The notes under the pieces are model-generated. The model had not been told where the DNA came from, did no database searches, and saw only the letters and a program-made list of their open reading frames with translations. From NCBI GenBank assembly GCA_002344525.1, contig DDTJ01000088.1, positions 29,063 through 93,062 of the forward strand: a stretch of DNA of 64,000 bases, in the 5' to 3' direction. Positions 31,384-39,849 of this stretch are shown in pieces. A program made the position numbers and the translations under genes. Within the stretch, counting starts at the first letter, position 1, and each line of letters begins with the position of its first letter. This DNA comes from Akkermansiaceae bacterium UBA2367. Its GTDB lineage: Bacteria > Verrucomicrobiota > Verrucomicrobiia > Verrucomicrobiales > DEV007.

Positions 31384-31953
31384 ATGCTCCTCGTCATCGA
31401 CAACTACGATTCCTTCACCTACAACCTCGTCCAGTATTTCGGCGAGTTGGGGGCGGAGATGGAGGTGCGCCGCAACGACCAAATCACCCTCGACGAAATC
31501 CGCGCGATGGCACCGGAGCGCATCTGCGTCTCGCCCGGCCCCTGCACGCCGAGGGAGGCGGGGATCAGTTGCGAGGTGATCCGCGCCTTCGGCGGCGAAA
31601 TCCCGATCTTCGGCGTCTGCCTCGGCCACCAGTGCATGGGCGAGGTCTACGGCGGCGACGTGGTGCGGGCGGACCGGCTCATGCACGGGAAGACCTCGCC
31701 AATCCTCCACAATGGCGAGGATCTGTTCCAAGGGATCGAGTCGCCCTTCGAGGCGACGCGCTACCATTCCCTGATCGTGAAGCGCGAAACGCTGCCGGAT
31801 TGCCTTGAGATCACGGCGGAGACGGCCGAGGGCGAGATCATGGGTTTGCGCCATCGCGAGCATCCGGTCCACGGTGTGCAGTTCCACCCCGAGTCGATCC
31901 TGACGACTTCGGGGAAGGCGATCCTGAGGAATTTCCTGAATCTGCGGCAGTGA
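31384..31953 (+). CDS. trpG: anthranilate/aminodeoxychorismate synthase glutaminase subunit
   Basis: Class I glutamine amidotransferase giving ammonia to TrpE or PabB. The 189-residue product has MLLVIDNYDSFTYNLVQY, the oxyanion PGPCTP region, the nucleophile GVCLGHQ (Cys), and HGVQFHPESILTT with the catalytic His-Glu. It is monofunctional size. No trpE or pabB is in the window, so TrpG versus PabA cannot be told. ATG 31384; a strong terminator follows at 32129-32170. Confidence 0.94.
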   Translation: MLLVIDNYDSFTYNLVQYFGELGAEMEVRRNDQITLDEIRAMAPERICVSPGPCTPREAGISCEVIRAFGGEIPIFGVCLGHQCMGEVYGGDVVRADRLMHGKTSPILHNGEDLFQGIESPFEATRYHSLIVKRETLPDCLEITAETAEGEIMGLRHREHPVHGVQFHPESILTTSGKAILRNFLNLRQ

Positions 31954-32128
31954 TCGCGGGAGTGGCACCCGCTCCGCCGGGAGTGGACCAAGCGGGGGAG
32001 TGGACCGGGCGGGTTCGTTTTTGTGCGCCATCCCCTGATCAAGCCATAGCCACGCGGCCCCGAGTTTGCTAAAACAGCGACAATCCGCGAAATCACGCGG
32101 CCATTTTCGTTGTTTGGTTCAGAGTTGG

Positions 32129-32170
32129 CGAAGGGACGGGGGGGCTGTTCTCCCCGTCCCTTCGTTTTTT
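32129..32170 (+). terminator. rho-independent terminator downstream of trpG
   Basis: Perfect 13-base arms CGAAGGGACGGGG and CCCCGTCCCTTCG surround a 10-base loop and are followed by six Ts, oriented for plus-strand transcription. It lies 175 bases after trpG and just before a convergent gene. Confidence 0.9.
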
Positions 32171-32199
32171 GCGGAGGTGGCCGGGGCGGAAGGTGGAGA

Positions 32200-33318
32200 T
32201 CACAGCAACTCGCCGGGAGTTTCCTTTTGCTCCTCGGGTTCCGCCGTCTTCTCCGGGGCCGTCTTCTCCGGGACGCTCGCGGGCGGGTTGGGCAGATGGA
32301 TTTCGAGGTTGTCGAGCTTCATCGCGTCGAGCTGCCGACGGACCTCCTCGGGCAGTCCTCCGACGCCTTTCGCGGGATCGAAGACGCCGTCGTAGACGAC
32401 CTTGCCAGCGGCGTCCTTGATGACGAGGCGGTAGTCGTCGCCTTTTCGGGTGAGGGTCAGTTCGCCCTGTTCGTTGTCGATTTTGAGAACGCCGTCGGCG
32501 CTGAAGAGGCGGAGGGGGAAGCCGGGGTTCACGCTGATCGAGGGAGGGCGTCCGCCGGGCTTGTCCGTCCGGTCCTGTTTCGGGCGGGGTTGCCCGCCTT
32601 CGTTTCTCTCATGCCACTTCCCGGCGGGGCGGTGGCGCTCCTGCCATTCCCGCTGCTGGCGGAGGATGTCGTCCTGACGCCGCCGCATCTGCTCCTGCCA
32701 TTGTGGGTCGGGCCTGTAGCGGGGCGGCACGGGCGGATGATGCGGCGACCATCGGGGGGCGAACTGGTCCTCGGGCGCTTCGTCGAGGACGACTTCGACG
32801 AGCTCCTCGCGCCCTTTGCGGATGAGGATCAGGGGAACCCGGTCGCCTTTTCCCTTGCCGCGAACGAGGAGGGCGAGGTGCTCCGGCGAGATGAGTCGCT
32901 GGTCCTCGAAGCGCACGAGGACGTCATTCGACCGCAGACCGGCCTTGGCGGCGGGCGAGCCGGGGACGACCTCGGCGATTTGGATGGCGAAGCCCTCGGG
33001 AATCTCAAGATGCTCGCGGAGGGAGGGGGCGACTGGTTCGGTCGCCACCCCCAGCCAAGTGCGTTTCGAGGCGGAGCCGCGCTCGGGCGAGGGTCGGTCG
33101 GCGTCCCGCTTGGCTTCGGGCCGGGGTGCCGGTTTGGGCGGCTTCTCCTCGCGGGGGCGGGGTTTTTCCTTCTCCGGAGCGCCGTCCTCCTTGGGAGCGT
33201 CGTCTTTGGGAACGGCGATGCTGGGGGCGGGCGGTTTCGGAACGTCGGGTTTTTCATCCTCGGCCCGGAGGGACGGGAGGAGCAGGGCGGCGAGCGCGGC
33301 GGCGAATTGGGGCTTCAT
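32200..33318 (-). CDS. exported PDZ domain protein
   Basis: 372 residues. A signal peptide (FAAALAALLLPSLRAEDEK) is followed by a Pro/Lys/Glu-rich linker to about residue 85, a PDZ domain (WLGVATEPVAPSL, IAEVVPGSPAAKAGLRSNDVLVRFEDQ), a Gln/Arg-rich stretch with QEQMRRRQDDILRQQREW, and a C-terminal beta-rich segment (GVLKIDNEQGELTLTRKGDDYRLVIKDA). No protease domain is present. Likely a periplasmic adaptor or regulator. ATG 33318 is used rather than the upstream frame opening. It follows the membrane protein at 33379-33891 after 60 bases, so they probably act together. Confidence 0.8.
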   Translation of the reverse strand: MKPQFAAALAALLLPSLRAEDEKPDVPKPPAPSIAVPKDDAPKEDGAPEKEKPRPREEKPPKPAPRPEAKRDADRPSPERGSASKRTWLGVATEPVAPSLREHLEIPEGFAIQIAEVVPGSPAAKAGLRSNDVLVRFEDQRLISPEHLALLVRGKGKGDRVPLILIRKGREELVEVVLDEAPEDQFAPRWSPHHPPVPPRYRPDPQWQEQMRRRQDDILRQQREWQERHRPAGKWHERNEGGQPRPKQDRTDKPGGRPPSISVNPGFPLRLFSADGVLKIDNEQGELTLTRKGDDYRLVIKDAAGKVVYDGVFDPAKGVGGLPEEVRRQLDAMKLDNLEIHLPNPPASVPEKTAPEKTAEPEEQKETPGELL

Positions 33319-33378
33319 GGGTGGGGCTGGTTGGGGGAGGGCGGCTCCTTGGGACGGGAAATGGGGCAAAAGACGGAC

Positions 33379-33891
33379 TCAATCGGTCGTGAGCGGCACG
33401 ACGACCTCCTCGCTTCGCGGTTGGAAGAGGCGGATGTTGGTGCCGCTCTCGGGGTCGTGCCAGTGGAAGGCGTCGCTGTAGTCGATGCGGAGGCGCTGGC
33501 GCGGGCCGTCCTCGGTCTCGACGATGCCGCCGGAGGAAGTGTTGACGATGGCCCCGTGCGAGGAGACCGGGAGGAAGCGGGAGGCGACGGGAGCCTCGGA
33601 GGCGGGAGCGGTTTCCGTGGCGACAAGGGAGGAGGAGGCGGAATCCGGGGTGCGGAGCCGGTCCCCGTAGCGCAGGAGCGCGAAGCCGAAGCTCGCCACC
33701 ACGCAGACGAGGGTGAGGGGGATGACGCGCCCCCACTGCATCGTCATGGGGCTGTGCTCGCGCTCGAGGCAGAATTGATCGCGGGCGCGATACAGCGACG
33801 CCCGATGCTCGACCTCCAGCGGGGTCGGCTCCAGCCGTCGCAAAAGGGCCTCAAGCTCCTCGTCGTCCTGCCTGTCGGGTTCTTCGCTCAT
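33379..33891 (-). CDS. single-pass membrane protein preceding PDZ gene
   Basis: 170 residues with a short N-terminal acidic helix (EELEALLRRLEPTPLEVEHRASLYRA), one transmembrane helix (VIPLTLVCVVASFGFALL, about residues 56-73) and an extracytoplasmic tail of about 95 residues that ends in a beta-type segment (QRLRIDYSDAFHWHDPESGTNIRLF). The arrangement resembles membrane anti-sigma-like proteins, but no zinc motif or sigma gene is next to it. It lies upstream of, and in line with, the PDZ gene. Function unknown. Confidence 0.7.
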   Translation of the reverse strand: MSEEPDRQDDEELEALLRRLEPTPLEVEHRASLYRARDQFCLEREHSPMTMQWGRVIPLTLVCVVASFGFALLRYGDRLRTPDSASSSLVATETAPASEAPVASRFLPVSSHGAIVNTSSGGIVETEDGPRQRLRIDYSDAFHWHDPESGTNIRLFQPRSEEVVVPLTTD

Positions 33892-33948
33892 CCGTCAACG
33901 GGTAGAGCGGAACAGGGTCGGGTTTCTGTCTAAAGAGGGTCGGGTCTT

Positions 33949-35328
33949 TCAAAACGCCGCCGTCCCGTGCAGCCGCTTCTGCCAACGCGCGATCTGGGCG
34001 CCGACGTTCGCGGGCGAGGGCGCGCCGATGCCCTTGCGGGCCTTGAGGGCGGTCTTGAGGTCGAGCACTTTGAACACGTCGGCCTCGAAGGCGGGGGAGA
34101 ATTCGCGGTATTCCTCCAAGCTCATCTCGGGGAAGCCGCGCTGCTCCTGCAAGCTGTGCGCGGTGAGCTTGCCGATGACCTCGTGCGCCTCGCGGAAGGG
34201 CACGCCGCGCAGCACCAGATAATCGGCGAGGTCGGTGGCGAGGAGGAAGGGGTCGGACGCGGCCCGCAGGGTGCGGTCCTCGCGCACCTTCGCAGCGGCC
34301 ATCATCTCGGCGAAGACTTCGAGGGCGAGCTTGATCTGGTCGATGGAGTCGAAGAGCGGCTCCTTGTCCTCCTGCAGGTCGCGGTTGTAGGTCATGGGCA
34401 GGCCCTTGATCGTGGTCAGCAGGGAGACGAGGTTGCCGACGAGCCGCCCCGTCTTGCCGCGTGTCAGCTCGGCGACGTCGGGGTTTTTCTTTTGCGGCAT
34501 CAGGCTCGATCCGGTGGTGTGGGCGTCGCTCAGTTCGAGGAAGGCGAACTCGGCCGTGGCCCAGAGGATCACGTCCTCGCTGAGGCGCGAGAGATGCACC
34601 CCGGTCATCGCGATGTCGAAAAGCAGTTCGGCGACGAAATCGCGGTCGCTCACGGCGTCCATGCTGTTCTGCGTCACCGAGGGGAAGCCGAGTTTCTCCG
34701 CGATGAGCTTGCGGTTCAGCACGATGGTCGAGCCCGCCAGCGCGCCCGAACCGAGCGGCATCACGTTGAGGCGGCGATGGGCGTCGCGGAGGCGCTCCTT
34801 GTCGCGCTCCAGCATCTCCAGATAGGCGAGGAGGTGGTGGGCGAAGAGGACGGGCTGGCCGCGCTGGAGGTGGGTGTAGCCCGGCACCACGGCGGAGGGA
34901 TGGTTCACCGCGAGGGTGAGGAGGGCATTCTGCAAGGTCGCGAGGCGCTGGTGGATCGCCTGGACCTCGCCGCGGCAGTAGAGGCGGATGTCGAGGGCGA
35001 CTTGGTCGTTGCGGCTGCGGGCGGTGTGGAGCTTCGCCCCGGCGGGTCCGATCCTCTCGGTCAGGGTCCGCTCGATGTTCATGTGGATGTCCTCGAGGCT
35101 GGTCTTGAAACGGAACTCGCCCCGCTCGATCTCGCGTCGGATCTCCTGAAGCCCCTTCACGATGGCCCGCTCCTCCGTCTTCGTGAGGATGCCCGCGTCG
35201 AGTAGCGCGGCGGCGTGGGCGATGGAACCCTCGATGTCGCAAGCGTAGAGCCGCCAATCATAGGAGATGGACTCTCCATAGCGCTGCACAAGGTTCGAGG
35301 TCTCGGTCTGGAATCTGCCTTTCCACAT
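33949..35328 (-). CDS. argH: argininosuccinate lyase
   Basis: Last step of arginine synthesis, splitting argininosuccinate to arginine and fumarate. The 459-residue product has the family signature GSSLMPQKKNPD, LHTARSRNDQVALDIRLYCR, EDIHMNIERTL with the catalytic region, and MTGVHLSRLSEDVILWAT. Length is standard (about 460). ATG 35328. It follows the Fur gene closely (22 bases) on the same strand; whether that has regulatory meaning is unclear. argG is at 17142-18446. Confidence 0.96.
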   Translation of the reverse strand: MWKGRFQTETSNLVQRYGESISYDWRLYACDIEGSIAHAAALLDAGILTKTEERAIVKGLQEIRREIERGEFRFKTSLEDIHMNIERTLTERIGPAGAKLHTARSRNDQVALDIRLYCRGEVQAIHQRLATLQNALLTLAVNHPSAVVPGYTHLQRGQPVLFAHHLLAYLEMLERDKERLRDAHRRLNVMPLGSGALAGSTIVLNRKLIAEKLGFPSVTQNSMDAVSDRDFVAELLFDIAMTGVHLSRLSEDVILWATAEFAFLELSDAHTTGSSLMPQKKNPDVAELTRGKTGRLVGNLVSLLTTIKGLPMTYNRDLQEDKEPLFDSIDQIKLALEVFAEMMAAAKVREDRTLRAASDPFLLATDLADYLVLRGVPFREAHEVIGKLTAHSLQEQRGFPEMSLEEYREFSPAFEADVFKVLDLKTALKARKGIGAPSPANVGAQIARWQKRLHGTAAF

Positions 35329-35349
35329 GACTTTGGTTTGCCGGGCGGT

Positions 35350-35832
35350 TCACGCCCGCTTCTGCAGGCGCTGCTGGATGAGATTGTTGCAGACGCCGCT
35401 CTTGCGGAGCCGGTCGCAGCAGGCCTCGATGCGCATGGATTTCGACGAGGGGCGGAAGCCGAGGCGGCGAGTGATGCAGTCGATGAGCAGGGCGGCGTTG
35501 TCGTCCTCGAACTCGATCACCTTGCCGCAGTCGATGCAGATGAGGTGGTTGTGGTCGGGTGAATCGAGGAAGTTCGGGTCGTAGACGCGCTCGTCGCGAC
35601 CGAGGTCGATCTCGCGCAGCAGCCCGCATTCCACGAGCAGGGCGATGGTGCGGTAGAGGGTCGCCCGCGAGGTCTTGGGATCGATCCGGCGGGCTTTCGC
35701 GAGCAGCTCCTCGGCGGTGAAGTGGTCGTCGTTCGCGAAGGCCGCCTCGACGATCACGTCGCGCTGCTCGGTGCGGCGCATCCCCTTTTGGCGGATGTAG
35801 GCGTCGAAGCGCTCTCTGACTTCCGGATTCAT
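35350..35832 (-). CDS. Fur family transcriptional regulator
   Basis: 160-residue winged-helix metalloregulator. The N-terminal HTH is MRRTEQRDVIVEAAFANDDHFTAEELLAKA then SRATLYRTIALLVECGLL with the recognition helix. The metal segment HNHLICIDCGKVIEFED has the CxxC motif. A second Cys group, EACCDRLRKSGVCNNL, replaces the usual second CxxC. ATG 35832 chosen (an upstream open frame to 35919 is shadow). Iron, zinc or peroxide sensing cannot be assigned. It lies upstream of argH and diverges from manA. Confidence 0.92.
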   Translation of the reverse strand: MNPEVRERFDAYIRQKGMRRTEQRDVIVEAAFANDDHFTAEELLAKARRIDPKTSRATLYRTIALLVECGLLREIDLGRDERVYDPNFLDSPDHNHLICIDCGKVIEFEDDNAALLIDCITRRLGFRPSSKSMRIEACCDRLRKSGVCNNLIQQRLQKRA

Positions 35833-35917
35833 CGTTCGCTCGCTTGGGGGCTGGTGGAAAATGGGGGATTGGCGGGGGCGGCCGGTCGCGGTATCTTGCG
35901 GCTTGCGCCGCGTCTCC

Positions 35918-36874
35918 ATGTCACCCCCATCCGATTCCTTTATTCGATTCGAGTCGATTTATCAAACCCGAGTTTGGGGCGGACGGCGGCTGGAGACCCG
36001 TTTCGGGCGGATTCTCCCCGATTCCAGGCTGCCCTACGGCGAATCGTGGGAGATCTCGGCGCGGGAGGAGGCCGACTGCCGGGTGCGGGGCGGATCGCTC
36101 GACGGGCGTCGCCTCAGCGAGCTCTGGGCCGATCCCTCGCTGCGCCGCACCATTTTCGGCGAGGACGCGCCCGAGGCGGAGCGCTTCCCCTTGCTTTGCA
36201 AGATCCTCGACGCGCGGGAGAAGCTCTCCATCCAGGTCCACCCGCCCGCCTCCGTCGCCGCCGCGCTCGGGGGCGAGCCGAAGACCGAGGTCTGGTACAT
36301 CGCCGACGCCGATCCCGGCGCGACGCTCTACGTGGGAGTGCGCGAAGGCGTCGACGAGACCCGTTTCCGCGACGCGATCGCGACGGGCCGGGTGGAATCG
36401 TGCGTCCACGCCCTGCCCGTGGCGAAAGGGCAGCACCTTTTTCTCCCGAGCGGGCGGCTCCACGCCATCGGCGCGGGCCTGCTCATCTACGAGATCCAGC
36501 AGAGCTCTGACACGACCTACCGCGTCTACGACTGGGACCGCCCCGGCATCGACGGCCGGCCCCGCGCCCTCCATGTCGAGGAGTCGCTGAAGTGCATCGA
36601 CTTCACCGACACCGCCCCGGCGATGGGCGAGGTGGACGGCGAATTGCTCGTCCATTGCGAACATTTCCGCCTCGAAAAGCATCGGCTTGCGGCTGGAGGA
36701 TCGGTGAAGGAGGCGACGCGCGGGCGTTTCGCCATCGTCGCGGTGGTGGACGGCGCACTGGGCGGGAAAGGCGCGAGGCCGGGGGAAGGCGATTTCTTCC
36801 TCGTGCCAGCGGGAGGCGGGGAGGGATTGCGGGCGGAGGGGGAAGCCGAGGTGCTGGTGACGACTTGGGGGTGA
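35918..36874 (+). CDS. manA: class I mannose-6-phosphate isomerase
   Basis: Interconverts mannose 6-phosphate and fructose 6-phosphate with a zinc centre. The 318-residue product starts at ATG 35918 and shows WGGRRLETRFG, LPYGESWEIS, PLLCKILDAREKLSIQVHPP with zinc ligands QVH, EVWYIADADPGATLYVGV and the LPSGRLHAIGAGLLIYEIQQSSDTTYRVYDW signature. It is compact, like the Bacillus/PVC type class I enzymes. Divergent from the Fur gene with 85 bases between, and the gap to opgH after it (about 220 bases) has no clear gene. Confidence 0.95.
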   Translation: MSPPSDSFIRFESIYQTRVWGGRRLETRFGRILPDSRLPYGESWEISAREEADCRVRGGSLDGRRLSELWADPSLRRTIFGEDAPEAERFPLLCKILDAREKLSIQVHPPASVAAALGGEPKTEVWYIADADPGATLYVGVREGVDETRFRDAIATGRVESCVHALPVAKGQHLFLPSGRLHAIGAGLLIYEIQQSSDTTYRVYDWDRPGIDGRPRALHVEESLKCIDFTDTAPAMGEVDGELLVHCEHFRLEKHRLAAGGSVKEATRGRFAIVAVVDGALGGKGARPGEGDFFLVPAGGGEGLRAEGEAEVLVTTWG

Positions 36875-37093
36875 ACCGCTGGCGGGCCCTCCAAGTGCGC
36901 AACGGCAACGCTTGGACCACCCTGCGCCTTCTCTCCGCCGCGCAGGAGACGATCCAGCTCAACGGAGCGCCGGAGGCGGTCGCGATCCGGCATGTCGGGC
37001 GACCGGGATGCTCTCCGTGCCGACGGTGCTGGCGCGGCAGTGAAGCGACGGGATCGCCCGGCCGGTCTCGTGATACCGGGGGGATCCGCTGTT

Positions 37094-39274
37094 TCACACC
37101 CCGGCCCGGTAGCGCTCGATGGCATGCTGCCACCAAGGGGCCAGCTCGGCAAAGGGAGTCAGCCACACGCGCCGGTGCAGGTCCATGACGAGGTCGGGAC
37201 AACCGGCGATTCGGCGCAGCGCCTCGAGATCGAGCGCGCCGGGGCCTTCCACGACGAGGCGCTCCCCGAGGAGGGCGGTGCCGTCGTCGCAGCCCGCCCC
37301 CTGCTTGCCGGATTTCCCCATCAGGGTGACGTGGACGGCGTTGACGTAGGGATCGACGATGACCCGGGTGATCCCTTCGAAAGCGGCACCCGGCTCGAAG
37401 CGCTCCGAAAGCACGGTCACGCCCCGGCCGATGCGTCCGTGGATCTCGCGCAGCTCGGCCGGCGGCTCGAGCTCCTCAGGCGTCGCGAGCAGATGCGCCT
37501 GGCGGAGCCGGGTCCCGGGGCCGGGACGGCTCGACCAGACCGACAGCGGGATCGCGAGCACGACAGGACCGAAGACGGGCAGCAGCCAGAATCCCAGCAC
37601 AGGCTCGATGAGGAAGGCGGCGACGAGCCACAGCGCCCCCAGAGCCGTCTGGCCCCGGTGCGCGGCCCAAGCCTCCCGCCAAGTCGTACCCACAGCGCCG
37701 CGCTGCTGCGCGCCCCACTCCACCTTCCGGCCCATGAGAAGCCAGAAGAAGAACTTCGTGTGGAAGAGCATCACCACAGGCGCGACGAGGGCCGAATAGA
37801 CCGTTTCGAGGACGAGTCCGCCGACGAGGGCCGGGATCCCCCCGAAACGGCGCGCCCGCCTCCAATCGAAGAGGCATTGCAGCAAGGCGAGGATCTTGGG
37901 CAGGAAGAGCAGCAGCAAGGTCGCCCCGAAGATCACCAGCCCCTGCTGGTTCGCCGAGAGGGTCAGCGGGAGGTAGCTGCCGAGCGCGCTTTCCGCCGGC
38001 ACGAGGGTCAGCCCGGTAAAGACCTGGTTGAAGACGATGAGCGTGTTGATGAGCAGGAAGAGGAACCAGAGCGGCGAGGAAAGATAGCCGACGATGCCGA
38101 GGAAGAGATGGAGCCGGCTGACGGGATGAATCCCGCCCGCGAATAGCAGCCATGTGTGCTGGAGATTTCCCTGCAGCCAGCGCCGGTCACGCTTCGCGCT
38201 GTCGACGAGCGACTGCGGACCCTCCTCCCAGCTCCCCTCGAGGTCCCAGAGCAGCCAGATCTCCCACCCCGCCTTCCGCATCAGGGCGGCCTCAACGAAA
38301 TCGTGGCTGAGGATCTTGCCTCCGAACGGTTCCTTTCCAGGCAGGTCGGGCAGCGCGCAGAACTCGGCGAAAGGAGCGAGCCGGATGATCGCGTTGTGCC
38401 CCCAGTAGTTGCCCGAGGGACCCTGCCAGAAATTCAGCCCGGCGGTGAACATGTCGCCGAGGAGCCGGAAAGCGAACTGCTGGACGCGCCCGTGGACGGA
38501 ATCGGCATTGGCGAGCCGCGGCGCCGTCTGGAGCAGGCCGACGCGGGGATGCTTTTCCATCAGCGCCGTCATCCGCACGAGATCCTCCCCCGACATCACG
38601 CTGTCGGCGTCCATCACCACCATGTACTGGTAGCGGCCTCCCCAAGCTTCGAGGAACTCCGAGATGTTGCCCGCCTTCTTGTCGGTGTTCTCGAGGCGCC
38701 TCCGGTAGTGGATCCGGCCCGTCGCCTTCAGTTCGCGGCAGAGCTGGAGCCAGGCGAATTCCTCCTGGATCCAGTTTTCCGGGTCGGTGCTGTCGCTGAG
38801 GACGAAAAACTCGTAGTCGTCCCCCCTCCCGGTCCGCTCCAGCGATCGGTAGACCGAACGCAGCCGCTCGAAAATCTCCACCGGATTCTCGTTGAAGACC
38901 GGATACACGACCACCGTCGCTCCGAAGGGACGCTCGAGGTCGGCGGCCACGAGCCCCGTCGCGAGATTGATGCGAGGACCGCCCGCGCCTCCGATGAAAA
39001 ACCCCGATACCGCCGTCATCACCCCGAAGGCGAGCAACCCGAAGAGGACCAGGAAAATCCCGAGGAGCACCACCGAAGCGCCGTTGAAGCTGCCGTAGAG
39101 TCGCCACAGGAGGTCCCCCATGAAGAGGCCGCCGGAGGCGGTGATCAGAACCGTCGCCCCGAAGACGAGGGCGCGGCGGAACCGCCAGCCCCCCGTCCGC
39201 ACGGCGGGCGGAGGGAGGACCGGATGGGGGCCGGTCGGATGGGGAATCGCCTCGTTCATGGGGATGCGCGGCAT
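37094..39274 (-). CDS. opgH: periplasmic glucan glucosyltransferase OpgH/MdoH
   Basis: Family GT2 membrane enzyme that polymerises osmoregulated periplasmic glucans from UDP-glucose. The 726-residue product has several transmembrane segments (FGATVLITASGGLFMGDLLWRL, VVLLGIFLVLFGLLAFGVM) before the catalytic domain with VVVYPVFNENP, FFVLSDSTDPE, VVMDADSVMSGEDLVRM (DxD), and LSHDFVEAALMRKAGWEIW followed by RDRRWLQGNLQH, and further TM segments (LWFLFLLINTLIVF). The ATG at 39274 lies 2 bases from the preceding gene's stop. Operon opgG-X-opgH. Confidence 0.95.
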   Translation of the reverse strand: MPRIPMNEAIPHPTGPHPVLPPPAVRTGGWRFRRALVFGATVLITASGGLFMGDLLWRLYGSFNGASVVLLGIFLVLFGLLAFGVMTAVSGFFIGGAGGPRINLATGLVAADLERPFGATVVVYPVFNENPVEIFERLRSVYRSLERTGRGDDYEFFVLSDSTDPENWIQEEFAWLQLCRELKATGRIHYRRRLENTDKKAGNISEFLEAWGGRYQYMVVMDADSVMSGEDLVRMTALMEKHPRVGLLQTAPRLANADSVHGRVQQFAFRLLGDMFTAGLNFWQGPSGNYWGHNAIIRLAPFAEFCALPDLPGKEPFGGKILSHDFVEAALMRKAGWEIWLLWDLEGSWEEGPQSLVDSAKRDRRWLQGNLQHTWLLFAGGIHPVSRLHLFLGIVGYLSSPLWFLFLLINTLIVFNQVFTGLTLVPAESALGSYLPLTLSANQQGLVIFGATLLLLFLPKILALLQCLFDWRRARRFGGIPALVGGLVLETVYSALVAPVVMLFHTKFFFWLLMGRKVEWGAQQRGAVGTTWREAWAAHRGQTALGALWLVAAFLIEPVLGFWLLPVFGPVVLAIPLSVWSSRPGPGTRLRQAHLLATPEELEPPAELREIHGRIGRGVTVLSERFEPGAAFEGITRVIVDPYVNAVHVTLMGKSGKQGAGCDDGTALLGERLVVEGPGALDLEALRRIAGCPDLVMDLHRRVWLTPFAELAPWWQHAIERYRAGV

Positions 39275-39276
39275 TC

Positions 39277-39849
39277 TCAGCGCCAGAAAAAGAGCAGCAG
39301 CAAGGTCCCGAGCAGCCCGAGCGCCGAGAGGATGAGGAGCCGTTTGAAAATCGGCGTGCGATTGAGCCCCTCCCACCAAACCGTGGCCTGCCGCATGATG
39401 GGGTTGAGGGCGATGGGCCTTGGCGTCATGGCGCGCCGGTCGAGGACCGGGCTTTCGTTGAGATAGCTGCTGCGGAGGGCGTCGGCGACCTCGTCGGGCA
39501 GCGGGGGCCGGGACAGGAAGTAATTCTGGTAGCGGCCCGGCAGATCCGCGAGGAGCAGGGCGAGCCGCCCGCGCGCCGCGAGGCGGTTGTCGGGCAGATG
39601 GACCCCGGTGGAGACGGAAAACCACTCCGCCACCAGCCGGATGGTCTCCTCCATCGCCACCGTCGACGGCCTCAGCGCCGCCTCCCGCGCCACGCGCTCC
39701 TCGGCCCGGTCGAGGACTTGGTGGATGATGCGGCTGCGGAGGAGGCGATTCTTCATGCCCAAGGAGCACAAGTAGCCCTCGACGGTCACGAAAGCCTCGT
39801 TCCACTCCTCGATCGAAGCCGGGTCCCCCCCGAAGGAAGGCGGATTCAC
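39277..39849 (-). CDS. membrane protein between opgG and opgH, unknown
   Basis: 190 residues if started at the GTG 39849, whose GTGA overlaps the opgG stop by 4 bases and indicates translational coupling. An ATG at 39909 in frame would add 20 residues overlapping opgG. It is mostly helical and soluble, with VEGYLCSLGMKNRLLRSRIIHQVLDRAEERVAR and PRPIALNPIMRQATVWWEGLNRT, and ends in one transmembrane helix (LLILSALGLLGTLLLLFFW). I recognise no family. Position strongly suggests a partner of OpgH, perhaps an accessory or regulatory subunit. Confidence 0.8.
   Translation of the reverse strand: MNPPSFGGDPASIEEWNEAFVTVEGYLCSLGMKNRLLRSRIIHQVLDRAEERVAREAALRPSTVAMEETIRLVAEWFSVSTGVHLPDNRLAARGRLALLLADLPGRYQNYFLSRPPLPDEVADALRSSYLNESPVLDRRAMTPRPIALNPIMRQATVWWEGLNRTPIFKRLLILSALGLLGTLLLLFFWR

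Noticed and set aside
36871..37093. Possible small gene after manA (reading NGNAWTTLRLLSAAQETIQL)
   Set aside because: Only about 50 codons, no start with a ribosome site and no family; the frame joins a shadow of manA.
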